13,403 nt of DNA. It comes from DATCDE01 sp038252405 (GTDB lineage: Bacteria; Actinomycetota; Actinomycetes; Prado026). Positions 1 through 7,304 of the stretch are shown piece by piece. The translations under genes were made by a program, and so were the position numbers. Positions within the stretch are counted from its first letter, which is position 1. The number at the start of each line of letters is the position of its first letter. The DNA lies in contig JBBSAJ010000057.1 in the NCBI GenBank assembly GCA_038252405.1, forward strand, positions 1 through 13,403, given 5' to 3'. The notes under the pieces are model-generated. The model did no database searches and was not told the origin of the DNA. It saw only the letters and a list, made by a program, of their open reading frames with translations.

Positions 1-102
1 GCCAACGCCGACATCTGGGCCGACCGCATCTACCACCACCTCGCCGACCACCGACGCCGCCCCGAACGAAAGCAGCGCGAAGTCGTCGGCCTCACGTTCT
101 GA
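1..102 (+). CDS. 3' end of an unrecognised gene, cut by the window edge
   Basis: An open frame runs from the first base to a TGA at 100-102 and gives 33 residues, ending REVVGLTF. The stretch is strongly basic, with several Arg, His and Lys residues (HHLADHRRRPERKQRE), which suggests a nucleic-acid-binding or helical C-terminus. Third positions are mostly G or C, so it looks coding. However, CGA and GAA codons and CTC leucines are commoner than in the neighbours, so it may have a different history. I do not recognise the family. A transposase or recombinase tail is possible but nothing visible proves it. The gene converges on the membrane-protein gene, whose stop lies 85 nt downstream. Bases 103-186 between them hold no obvious hairpin or other feature. 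Confidence 0.4.
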   Translation, partial: ANADIWADRIYHHLADHRRRPERKQREVVGLTF

Positions 103-186
103 GAAGTCACCCCCATCTGCGAGACAAGACACCTGTACGAAAGACTACCCCAGCCCACCGACAAGCGCACCCCGTCGTCCACCGGC

Positions 187-2268
187 TCAGTGCAGCTGTC
201 GCACCCAGTCGCTGCTCTCCTGGCCGAGCGCGCGGACCTTCTCCCACCGGGCCCCGGCGAGCACGAGCAGCCCGCCGGCGACGGCGAACGAGACCCATTG
301 GGGCAGGAAGCGCCCGAGGTCGACCAGCTGCACGCCGGTCACCACGAGCAGGGCCACCGCCGCGGGCACGACCAGCCCGGCCAGCCGGCGCCACGCCCCG
401 ACCGCGACGAGCCCCGCCCCGACGACGAACAGCACCAGCACGCGCACCTGGTAGGCGGTGCCGACCGGGTCGCCGTAGCCCCACCGGTTGGTGGCGTCCT
501 GGACGATCATGATCGTTGTCGGCGCGAGAGCCAGGGCCAGGGCCGGCCCGATGACCACCAGGGACGGCGATCCAGCCGGCCGCCGCAGCCACCAGAACAG
601 CGCGCCGGCCGCGGCTGCGACCGTGCCGAGGACCAGCCCGTGGACCTCCGGCGACCAGGCGGTGCTGAGGTCGGCGAGCTGGCTGAGCGGCACCAGGGCC
701 ACGAGGAGCAGCCCGCCGGACAGCCACACACTCCACGCCGGCAGCCGTCGCCTCAGGGCCTCCACCCATCCGGTCACGGCTGGCAGCGACAGCGCGACGA
801 CCATCGCCCAGCGCACGTCGTCCGTGGTCGTCTGGCCCTCGCCGGGGCTGGCGGCCATCAGCCAGACGACCAGCCCGGCCGCAGCGGCCACCAGCGCGGG
901 GATGCCTCTGGTGTGCTCGGACCTGCGGTCGAGCTCGGCCAGGACCACAAGCAGGGCGGACAGGACCAGCCCGGCCAGCAGCCCGCGCCAGGCCGCCAGG
1001 TCGGTGCTCCACGGTGCCACCGCGAAGCCAACCGATGCCCCCAACGCTGCCGCCGCGACCGTGCTCGTCACCGGTCGCAGGCTCACCGGGAGGTGCGCGC
1101 GGGCCCACCAGGCGAAGCCGGCGACCCCGATGAGGACGATGGCCGACCATGGCCGGCTGGCGGCGTCGGTCACCCCGGAGACGAAGGCGACGCCCGCGGC
1201 CCCGACCACCAGTCCGGCGGCCGTGAGCGCCGGTTCACGCCGGTGTCCTGGCAGCACCCGGACCAGGAGCACCGAGAACGCCGCCATCGCGAGGAGAACG
1301 ACGCCGGCCAGGAACGGCCGGACGGCGTCGCCCACCGACGCCTCGGTGGCCGCGAAGGCCCCCAGCACGACCGAGCCGACGAACAGCGACAGCGCGGCGA
1401 GCGCCGGCCAGGTGAGCACGGCGAACGGATGGGCCAGCAGCAGCAGCGCCACACCGCCGACCAGCAGCACGACTGCCGGCCACCAGGCCCACGCGCCCCC
1501 GAGCGGCACGGCGTCGTCGACGGGCGCAAGCGCGAGGAGCCCGAGCAGCAGGGTGGCGCCGACCAGGGCACCCACCTCGCCGGCCCCCTTCAGTCGGCCA
1601 CGGATCCAGACCCCGACGGCGGCGAGCACGGCGGCCGCAGCCACGCTGGCCACCAACGCAGCCGAGGCGCCCATGGGGTCCACCCCGAGCACCCGGGTGG
1701 CGACCGAGCTGACAGCGACCAGCAGCACCCCGACGACGGCCAGGGTCGTCGCCGTGCCGGGCAGTCGGGCGTGCAGCCGGAGCCCGGCGAGCAGGGCCAG
1801 CGCGCCCATCAGGTAGAGCGTGGTCAGCTGACCCAGCGGCCCGAGCAGCTCCCAGGCGAACCCGATGAAGGCGATCCCGGCCAGCACGAGCAGCACCGCG
1901 CCCCCGACCAGCAGCAGGGTCCCGGCGCTCGGCCGCGGCCGGATCGTCGCAGCGGCAGCGCCGGTCCCCGGCGCGGGCGGCATCTCGACCAGCCCCGGTG
2001 TCAACGCAGGCATCGCCGCACCGGACGCCGACCAGCCGTCCGCGGGCAGGTCGCCGGCGGCCAGCCGGGCGCGCAGCCAGCCGGCCCTGGCGTGCGCCCA
2101 GTCCGCCCAGGACGTGAGACTGTCCAGCTCGAAGAGCGCCGCCACCGGCATGCTGAGTCCGCAGGACGGGCAGGTGACCAGGCCGTCCCGCGCCGATCCG
2201 GTCCACCGAGCACCGCACCGCGCACACGTCAGCGCCGAGGCGGTGGGGCCCGGATGGAGGTCGGTCAT
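187..2268 (-). CDS. Zinc-ribbon multi-pass integral membrane protein
   Basis: This 693-residue protein has a short cytosolic-looking N-terminus with a four-cysteine zinc ribbon (C15-x2-C18-x14-C33-x2-C36) and a Trp-rich helix after it (about 50-70). From about residue 110 to the end it is a long series of Ala/Leu/Val-rich segments, roughly 18-20 possible membrane helices, closing with a basic, soluble tail. The layout matches large actinobacterial integral membrane proteins of unknown function; no transport or catalytic motif is visible. The frame stays open upstream into the antisense of rpsO, but ATG 2268 is preferred because the ribbon begins just after it and upstream codons are not protein-like. 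No Shine-Dalgarno precedes the ATG, so a leaderless message is possible. The gene diverges from rpsO with 148 nt between the starts. Its function is unknown; a membrane sensor or scaffold with a metal-binding head is only a guess. Confidence 0.8.
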   Translation of the reverse strand: MTDLHPGPTASALTCARCGARWTGSARDGLVTCPSCGLSMPVAALFELDSLTSWADWAHARAGWLRARLAAGDLPADGWSASGAAMPALTPGLVEMPPAPGTGAAAATIRPRPSAGTLLLVGGAVLLVLAGIAFIGFAWELLGPLGQLTTLYLMGALALLAGLRLHARLPGTATTLAVVGVLLVAVSSVATRVLGVDPMGASAALVASVAAAAVLAAVGVWIRGRLKGAGEVGALVGATLLLGLLALAPVDDAVPLGGAWAWWPAVVLLVGGVALLLLAHPFAVLTWPALAALSLFVGSVVLGAFAATEASVGDAVRPFLAGVVLLAMAAFSVLLVRVLPGHRREPALTAAGLVVGAAGVAFVSGVTDAASRPWSAIVLIGVAGFAWWARAHLPVSLRPVTSTVAAAALGASVGFAVAPWSTDLAAWRGLLAGLVLSALLVVLAELDRRSEHTRGIPALVAAAAGLVVWLMAASPGEGQTTTDDVRWAMVVALSLPAVTGWVEALRRRLPAWSVWLSGGLLLVALVPLSQLADLSTAWSPEVHGLVLGTVAAAAGALFWWLRRPAGSPSLVVIGPALALALAPTTIMIVQDATNRWGYGDPVGTAYQVRVLVLFVVGAGLVAVGAWRRLAGLVVPAAVALLVVTGVQLVDLGRFLPQWVSFAVAGGLLVLAGARWEKVRALGQESSDWVRQLH

Positions 2269-2324
2269 AAGATCATCGTGCCAGGTCGGAGGTCTCTTGA
2301 TTAGGGCCGAACGGCGCCCGCTGA

Positions 2325-2330
2325 TAGCCT
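2325..2330 (+). promoter_or_regulatory. Candidate -10 element of the rpsO promoter
   Basis: TAGCCT fits the actinobacterial TAnnnT -10 pattern and lies 86 nt upstream of the rpsO GTG, in the divergent spacer. The -35 is poor: TTAGGG at 2301-2306 is spaced 18 nt away, while the better-looking TTGATT at 2297-2302 is 22 nt away. Transcription would start near 2337, giving a leader of about 80 nt. This is inferred from pattern only. Confidence 0.4.
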
Positions 2331-2336
2331 GACCGA

Positions 2337-2350
2337 GCCGTTCGAACGGC
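2337..2350. promoter_or_regulatory. 14-bp perfect palindrome at the predicted rpsO transcription start
   Basis: GCCGTTCGAACGGC is a perfect 14-bp dyad that begins 7 nt after the candidate -10. It could be an operator for a dimeric regulator, or a small 5' hairpin in the rpsO leader (GCCGT/ACGGC closing a TCGA loop). In GC-rich DNA a dyad of this size can also arise by chance. Confidence 0.35.
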
Positions 2351-2416
2351 CGCGGAACGAGAGTGCCCGGGTGAACCCGCCCCGGTGCGCCGCGCAGCGA
2401 CCCCGAGGGAGTACGA

Positions 2417-2686
2417 GTGCCACTCGACAGTGCCACCAAGAAGCAGATCATGTCCGAGTACGCAACGGTTGACGGCGACACCGGCTCCCCCGAGGTCCAG
2501 GTCGCGATGCTCACCCGGCGGATCTCGGACCTCACCGAGCACCTGAAGATGCACAAGCACGACCACCACAGCCGGCGTGGGCTGCTGCTGCTGGTCGGGC
2601 AGCGTCGCCGGCTGCTCAAGTACCTCCAGGCCAAGGACATCGAGCGCTACCGGGCCCTCATCGAGAGGCTCGGTCTGCGCCGCTAG
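2417..2686 (+). CDS. rpsO: 30S ribosomal protein S15
   Basis: S15 binds the central domain of 16S rRNA (the helix 20-22 junction) early in 30S assembly. The 89-residue product has the standard family length. It shows the hallmark DTGSPEVQVAMLTRRI segment (residues 21-36) and the HKHDHHSRRGLL rRNA-contact loop (about 46-57), followed by the basic C-terminal helix ending LIERLGLRR. The start is GTG 2417, preceded by GAGGGA at 2405-2410 with 6 nt spacing. The gene heads the plus-strand block and is followed by a strong hairpin and then pnp, the widespread rpsO-pnp pairing. In several bacteria S15 represses its own mRNA through a structured leader; the roughly 80-nt leader here could do so, but no known S15 target fold can be assigned by eye. 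Confidence 0.98.
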   Translation: MPLDSATKKQIMSEYATVDGDTGSPEVQVAMLTRRISDLTEHLKMHKHDHHSRRGLLLLVGQRRRLLKYLQAKDIERYRALIERLGLRR

Positions 2687-2731
2687 ACGACGAGGGGAGC
2701 GGGGCCCGCTGGGTTCCGCTCCCCTCGTCGT
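2687..2731 (+). terminator. Strong hairpin after rpsO (terminator or processing site)
   Basis: A perfect 16-bp stem (2687-2702 with 2716-2731) closes a 13-nt loop and starts immediately after the rpsO stop codon. No T-tract follows, as is common for actinobacterial hairpin terminators. In Escherichia coli and Streptomyces the rpsO-pnp spacer holds a hairpin cut by RNase III. This stem could therefore be an attenuator, a processing site, or both. Confidence 0.75.
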
Positions 2732-2755
2732 CGCGCTCGGCTCATCCCGTTCGAC

Positions 2756-2776
2756 CCCGCCCCCGCCGGGGGCGGG
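2756..2776 (+). promoter_or_regulatory. Second hairpin in the rpsO-pnp spacer
   Basis: A perfect 9-bp all-G/C stem (2756-2764 with 2768-2776) closes a GCC loop, 24 nt after the rpsO hairpin. It may stabilise the rpsO 3' end against exonucleases or form part of the pnp leader. Low-complexity GC sequence makes chance formation possible. Confidence 0.4.
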
Positions 2777-2832
2777 CTGCAACCCAGAGGGGCCCCGCTC
2801 GTCGGAGCCGGACCGGACGTCGGTCCTCGGTA

Positions 2833-2871
2833 GTGGCCCCCGGGAGCGCGGCGCCCCCAGGGGCCCGCCAC
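2833..2871 (+). promoter_or_regulatory. Imperfect hairpin in the pnp leader
   Basis: GTGGC (2833-2837) pairs with GCCAC (2867-2871), and CCCC (2838-2841) with GGGG (2860-2863), with a three-base CCC bulge and an 18-nt loop. It is weaker than the two hairpins before it. It could belong to a structured pnp 5' leader; no function is shown. Confidence 0.25.
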
Positions 2872-2930
2872 CACCCGGGCGTCTCGATCGAAGACCGGCA
2901 GCTGCCGACCGGACCACTCGCTGCGCGGGT

Positions 2931-2952
2931 CTCCTCGGATTCAAAGAGGAGG
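2931..2952 (+). promoter_or_regulatory. pnp ribosome-binding site and predicted sequestering hairpin
   Basis: GAGGAGG at 2946-2952 is a near-perfect Shine-Dalgarno, 7 nt before the GTG at 2960, and it fixes the pnp start. CTCCTC at 2931-2936 is exactly complementary to GAGGAG at 2946-2951, with a 9-nt loop, and a G-U pair can extend the stem. This hairpin would occlude the ribosome-binding site. PNPase controls its own synthesis after transcription in other bacteria, so translational control here is plausible but inferred. Confidence 0.5.
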
Positions 2953-2959
2953 GCACCCC

Positions 2960-5194
2960 GTGGAGGGTCCCGAGATCCACTCCGCCGAGGCGGTCATCGA
3001 CAATGGGCGCTTCGGCACCCGCACCATCCGCTTCGAGACCGGCCGGCTGGCTCGGCAGGCCGCGGGTTCGGCCGTCGCGTACCTCGACGACCAGACCATG
3101 CTGCTGTCGGCGACCACCGTGTCCAAGCGGCCCAAGGAGCAGCTCGACTTCTTCCCCCTGACGATCGACGTCGAGGAGCGGATGTACGCCGCGGGTCGCA
3201 TCCCCGGCTCGTTCTTCCGCCGTGAGGGCCGCCCGTCCGAGGACGCGATCCTCACCTGCCGGCTGACCGACCGGCCGCTGCGCCCCTCGTTCGCCAAGGG
3301 GCTGCGCAACGAGGTGCAGGTCGTCATCACGGTCATGGCCCTCGACCCGGGCGACTTGTACGACGTCGTCGCGATCAACGCGGCCTCGATGTCCACCCAG
3401 ATCGCCGGCGTGCCTTTCAGCGGCCCGATCGGCGCCACCCGGGTCGCGCTGATCGAGGGCCAGTGGGTCGCGTTCCCGACGCACGAGCAGCTCGAGAGCG
3501 CGGTCTTCGACATGGTCGTCGCGGGCCGGATCGTCGGCGATGACGTTGCGATCATGATGGTCGAGGCCGAGGCGACGACATCCACGATGGACCTCGTCGC
3601 GCTGGGCGCCACCGCGCCCACCGAGGAGATCGTCGCGCAGGGCCTGGAGGCCTCCAAGGCGTTCATCCGGGTGCTGTGCGACGCGCAGTCCGCGGTCGCG
3701 GCGCGGGCGGCCAAGCCGACCGGCGAGTTCCCCCGCTACCTCGACTACGGGGACGACGTCCTGGCAGCGGTCGACGCCGAGGTGGGCGAGCCGCTGGCCC
3801 AGGCCCTGACCATCGCGGCCAAGCAGGAGCGCGAGAGTGAGCTGGACCGGCTCAAGGACCTCGCGAACGAGCTCGTGGCGCCGCGCTTCGAGGGTCGCGA
3901 GAAGGAGATCAGCGGCGCGTTCCGCGCACTGACGAAGAAGAAGGTCCGGCAGCGGGTGCTGCGGGACAAGGTCCGCATCGACGGCCGCGGTCTCACCGAC
4001 ATCCGGCCGCTGTCGGCCGAGGTCGAGGTCGTGCCGCGGGTGCACGGCTCGGCGCTGTTCGAGCGCGGCGAGACCCAGATTCTGGGCGTCACCACGCTGA
4101 ACATGCTGCGCATGGAGCAGATGCTCGACACGCTCTCCCCGGAGACCCGCAAGCGGTACATGCACAACTACAACTTCCCTCCGTACTCGACCGGTGAGAC
4201 CGGCCGGGTGGGCTCGCCGAAGCGTCGCGAGATCGGCCACGGCGCGCTGGCCGAGCGGGCCCTGCTGCCGGTGCTGCCCAAGCGCGAGGACTTCCCCTAC
4301 GCGATCCGGCAGGTGTCCGAGGCGCTGGGCTCCAACGGCTCGACGTCCATGGGTTCGGTGTGTGCGTCCACGATGTCGCTGCTGAACGCCGGCGTGCCGT
4401 TGAAGGCGCCGGTGGCGGGTATCGCGATGGGCCTGATCTCCGACGAGGTTGACGGCCAGACCCAGTACGTCACGCTCACCGACATCCTCGGGGCCGAGGA
4501 CGCCTTCGGCGACATGGACTTCAAGGTCGCCGGCACCAAGGACTTCGTCACCGCCCTGCAGCTGGACACCAAGCTCGACGGCATCCCGGCCTCGGTGCTG
4601 GCCGCCGCGCTCACCCAGGCCAAGGGCGCCCGGCTGACGATCCTCGAGGTCATGGCCGAGGCCATCGACGTCCCGGACGAGATGTCCCCGTACGCGCCGC
4701 GGATCATCAGCATCAAGATCCCGGTCGACCAGATCGGCGCGGTCATCGGGCCGAAGGGCAAGATGATCAATCAGATCCAGGACGACACCGGTGCCGAGAT
4801 CAGCATCGAGGACGACGGGACGATCTACATCGGCGCCACCGACGGCCCCAAGGCCGAAGCGGCCCGGACGATGATCAACGCGATCGCCAACCCGACGATG
4901 CCGGAGGTCGGCGAGCGCTACCTCGGCACCGTGGTCAAGACCACCACGTTCGGCGCCTTCGTCGCGCTCACCCCCGGTCGGGACGGCCTGCTGCACATCT
5001 CGCAGCTGCGCAAGATCGCCGGTGGCAAGCGGGTCGAGAACGTCGAGGACGTCGTCAAGGTCGGCGACAAGGTCCAGGTGGAGATCGCCGAGGTCGACTC
5101 CCGCGGCAAGCTGTCCCTCATCCCCGTCCTCCCGGACGGGGATGGCGACGCGGGTACCGACGCCGCTCCGGCGAACGCCGACGCCACCAGTTGA
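2960..5194 (+). CDS. pnp: Polyribonucleotide nucleotidyltransferase (PNPase, GPSI-type)
   Basis: PNPase degrades RNA 3' to 5' by phosphorolysis and can add 3' tails; the Streptomyces form is also called guanosine pentaphosphate synthetase I. The 744-residue protein shows the full order: first RNase PH domain (about 15-150), all-helical linker domain, second RNase PH domain (about 335-560), KH domain with GPKG at 597-600, and S1 domain (about 648-715) before an acidic Ala/Asp tail. The active-site region is intact. S461-T462-S463 matches the serine cluster, and D514 and D520 align with the catalytic aspartates 486 and 492 of the Escherichia coli enzyme. The start is GTG 2960, backed by a strong Shine-Dalgarno. 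It lies 273 nt after rpsO, behind several hairpins, so it may be read both from the rpsO promoter and from one of its own. Its stop overlaps the next gene's TTG start. Confidence 0.98.
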   Translation: MEGPEIHSAEAVIDNGRFGTRTIRFETGRLARQAAGSAVAYLDDQTMLLSATTVSKRPKEQLDFFPLTIDVEERMYAAGRIPGSFFRREGRPSEDAILTCRLTDRPLRPSFAKGLRNEVQVVITVMALDPGDLYDVVAINAASMSTQIAGVPFSGPIGATRVALIEGQWVAFPTHEQLESAVFDMVVAGRIVGDDVAIMMVEAEATTSTMDLVALGATAPTEEIVAQGLEASKAFIRVLCDAQSAVAARAAKPTGEFPRYLDYGDDVLAAVDAEVGEPLAQALTIAAKQERESELDRLKDLANELVAPRFEGREKEISGAFRALTKKKVRQRVLRDKVRIDGRGLTDIRPLSAEVEVVPRVHGSALFERGETQILGVTTLNMLRMEQMLDTLSPETRKRYMHNYNFPPYSTGETGRVGSPKRREIGHGALAERALLPVLPKREDFPYAIRQVSEALGSNGSTSMGSVCASTMSLLNAGVPLKAPVAGIAMGLISDEVDGQTQYVTLTDILGAEDAFGDMDFKVAGTKDFVTALQLDTKLDGIPASVLAAALTQAKGARLTILEVMAEAIDVPDEMSPYAPRIISIKIPVDQIGAVIGPKGKMINQIQDDTGAEISIEDDGTIYIGATDGPKAEAARTMINAIANPTMPEVGERYLGTVVKTTTFGAFVALTPGRDGLLHISQLRKIAGGKRVENVEDVVKVGDKVQVEIAEVDSRGKLSLIPVLPDGDGDAGTDAAPANADATS

Positions 5195-6528
5195 CCGCGC
5201 ACGCTGCGGCGCACCGGGCTTCCACCCGCACGCTGCTCAAGGGGTCCCACGGGGGGCTGGTGCGCCGCACCGTGCTCCCCGGGGGGCTGCGGATCGTCAC
5301 CGAGTCGGTGCCGACCGTCCGGTCGGTCACCTTCGGGGTCTGGGTCGGGGTGGGCTCCCGCGACGAGTCCCCCCGCCAGGCCGGGTGCTCGCACTACCTC
5401 GAGCACGTGCTGTTCAAGGGCACCGAGCGCCGCAGCGCGCTGGAGATCTCCTCGACGGTGGACGCCATCGGCGGTGAGCTGAACGCGTTCACCACCAAGG
5501 AGTACACCTGCTACTACGCGCGGGTGCTCGACTCCGACCTGCCGGCCGCGGTCGACGTCGTGCTCGACGTCGTCACCTCGGCGCTGCTGCTGCCGGACGA
5601 CGTCGACAACGAGCGGGGCGTGATCCTCGAGGAGATCGCCATGCACGACGACGACCCGACCGACTCGGTGCATGACGAGTTCGCGCAGGCCGTGTTCGGC
5701 CCGAGCCCGCTGGGCCGGCCCATCCTCGGCACCGTCGACTCGATCGAGGGGCTGTCCCGGGGCACCATCAACGGCTACTACCGGCGCAACTACCGGCCGG
5801 ACCGGATGGTCGTGTCCGCGGCGGGCAACCTCGACCACGCCACTGTCGTCCGCATGGTCCGGCAGGGCTTCGAGCGGGCCGGCGGCCTGGGTGACCCCGC
5901 CACCGACCCGGCCCCGCCGCGCACGGGCGGGCACCCGCACCACCGCCGTCCCGACGTCCACCTGGTCACCCGGCCCACCGAGCAGGCCAACCTGGTACTG
6001 GGCATGCCGGGGATCTCGCGGGTCGACGACCGGCGGTTCGCCTTGGGGGTGCTCAACAGCGCCCTCGGCGGCGGGATGTCCAGCCGGCTGTTCCAGGAGG
6101 TCCGGGAGAAGCGCGGCCTGGTCTACTCCGTGTACTCGTACAACGCCCAGTACGCCGACGCCGGGTTGTTCGGCATCTACGCCGGCTGCCTGCCGGAGCG
6201 GGTCGACCAGGTGCTCGACCTGTGCCGCACCGAGCTGGCCAAGGTGGTCGAGGGTGGCATCACCACGGAGGAGCTGGCCCGTGGCAAGGGCCAGCTGCGC
6301 GGGTCGCTCGTGCTCGGGCTGGAGGACACCAGCTCGCGGATGACCCGGATCGGCAAGTCCGAGCTGCTCTACGGTGAGCTGCTCAGTGTCGACGAGCTGT
6401 TGCGGCGGATCGACGCGGTCACCGCCGACGACGTGCGTCGGGTCGCCGACGAGGTGCTCGGGTGCGCCCCCACCCTCGCGGTCGTGGGCCCCTTCGACGA
6501 CCACCGGGCGTTCGCGGCGGTCACCTGA
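5191..6528 (+). CDS. M16-family zinc peptidase (processing-peptidase-like)
   Basis: This is a 445-residue M16B-type metallopeptidase (pitrilysin/insulinase superfamily) related to mitochondrial processing peptidase. The inverted zinc motif HYLEH occupies residues 68-72. The third zinc ligand is E148, 76 residues after the last His, as in the family, within ERGVILEEI. The C-terminal, non-catalytic half carries the conserved REKRGLVYSVYS segment (305-316), including the Arg/Tyr pair R308/Y312 that helps bind substrate. The TTG start at 5191 overlaps the pnp stop as TTGA and has no Shine-Dalgarno of its own, so initiation is probably coupled to pnp. There is no signal peptide, so it is probably cytosolic. 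An M16 peptidase between pnp and dapB is the usual actinobacterial arrangement; the physiological substrate is unknown. The protein resembles full-length homologues and looks active. Confidence 0.93.
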   Translation: MTAHAAAHRASTRTLLKGSHGGLVRRTVLPGGLRIVTESVPTVRSVTFGVWVGVGSRDESPRQAGCSHYLEHVLFKGTERRSALEISSTVDAIGGELNAFTTKEYTCYYARVLDSDLPAAVDVVLDVVTSALLLPDDVDNERGVILEEIAMHDDDPTDSVHDEFAQAVFGPSPLGRPILGTVDSIEGLSRGTINGYYRRNYRPDRMVVSAAGNLDHATVVRMVRQGFERAGGLGDPATDPAPPRTGGHPHHRRPDVHLVTRPTEQANLVLGMPGISRVDDRRFALGVLNSALGGGMSSRLFQEVREKRGLVYSVYSYNAQYADAGLFGIYAGCLPERVDQVLDLCRTELAKVVEGGITTEELARGKGQLRGSLVLGLEDTSSRMTRIGKSELLYGELLSVDELLRRIDAVTADDVRRVADEVLGCAPTLAVVGPFDDHRAFAAVT

Positions 6529-7277
6529 TGACCACGCGGGTGGCGGTGCTCGGGGCGCTCGGACGGATGGGCGCCGAGGTGGTCCGCGCGGTCGAGCAGG
6601 ACGCCGACCTCGAGCTGGCCGCCGCCCTGGACGCCGGCGACGACCTTGCGGCACTCACCGCGTCCGGCGCACAGGTGGCCGTTGACTTCACCCACCCGGA
6701 CGCCGTCATGGACAACCTGTTCCGCTGCGTCGAGGCCGGCGTGCACGCCGTGGTGGGCACCACCGGGTTCGACGACGCGCGGCTGGCCCAGGTGCGGTCA
6801 TGGCTGTCCGACGCGCCGTCCGTGGGTGTCGTGGTCGCCCCGACCTTCGCCCTCGGCGCGGTGCTCATGATGCGCTTCGCCCGGCAGGCGGCCCGCTTCT
6901 ACGACTCCGCCGAGGTCATTGAGCTGCACCACCCGGGCAAGGCGGACGCGCCGTCCGGAACCGCCCGGCTGACCGCCGTCCAGATCGCCGCGGCGCGGGC
7001 CGCGGCCGGCCTCGGCCCGATGCCGGACGCGACGTCCGGCGGGCTGCCGGGGGCGCGCGGCGCCGACGTCGACGGGGTGGCCGTGCACGCGGTGCGGCTG
7101 CGCGGACTGGTGGCCCACCAGGAGGTCCTGTTCGGCGGGCCGGGGGAGACCCTGACCATCCGGCACGACTCGCTGGACCGGGCGTCGTTCATGCCTGGCG
7201 TCCTGCTGGCCGTGCGCCAGGTGCCCGGCCGGCCGGGCCTGACGGTGGGCCTCGAGCCGCTGCTCGGCCTTGACTGA
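6528..7277 (+). CDS. dapB: 4-hydroxy-tetrahydrodipicolinate reductase
   Basis: DapB reduces the product of DapA with NAD(P)H in the diaminopimelate/lysine pathway, feeding peptidoglycan and protein synthesis in the cytosol. The 249-residue protein has the N-terminal dinucleotide-binding motif GALGRMG (9-15). It also has the family signature ELHHPGKADAPSGTA (132-146). H134/H135 and K138 correspond to catalytic H159/H160 and K163 of the Escherichia coli enzyme, and the SGT loop binds substrate. The frame is open further upstream, but ATG 6528 is right because the Rossmann strand begins at once (TTRVAVLGALG). This ATG also overlaps the M16 stop as TGATG, which implies coupling. No dapA is seen in the window. 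Length and motifs are complete, so the enzyme should be functional. Confidence 0.97.
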   Translation: MTTRVAVLGALGRMGAEVVRAVEQDADLELAAALDAGDDLAALTASGAQVAVDFTHPDAVMDNLFRCVEAGVHAVVGTTGFDDARLAQVRSWLSDAPSVGVVVAPTFALGAVLMMRFARQAARFYDSAEVIELHHPGKADAPSGTARLTAVQIAAARAAAGLGPMPDATSGGLPGARGADVDGVAVHAVRLRGLVAHQEVLFGGPGETLTIRHDSLDRASFMPGVLLAVRQVPGRPGLTVGLEPLLGLD

Positions 7278-7304
7278 CGGCCTGCGACCCGTGCCGCTCG
7301 ACCT

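Noticed and set aside
190..2304. A 704-codon plus-strand frame opposite the membrane-protein gene
   Set aside because: The Gln/Arg/Gly/His-rich sequence has no domain and mirrors a hydrophobic protein; the minus-strand frame has a zinc ribbon and regular membrane helices.
2269..2640. N-terminal extension of the membrane protein through the rpsO antisense
   Set aside because: The extra 124 residues run across the rpsO promoter and coding region and are Ser/Arg-rich noise.
2273..4996. A 907-codon open frame antisense to pnp
   Set aside because: Its composition (Arg, Asp, Gly, His-rich, low complexity) is the typical mirror of a GC-rich gene; pnp on the other strand has full family motifs.
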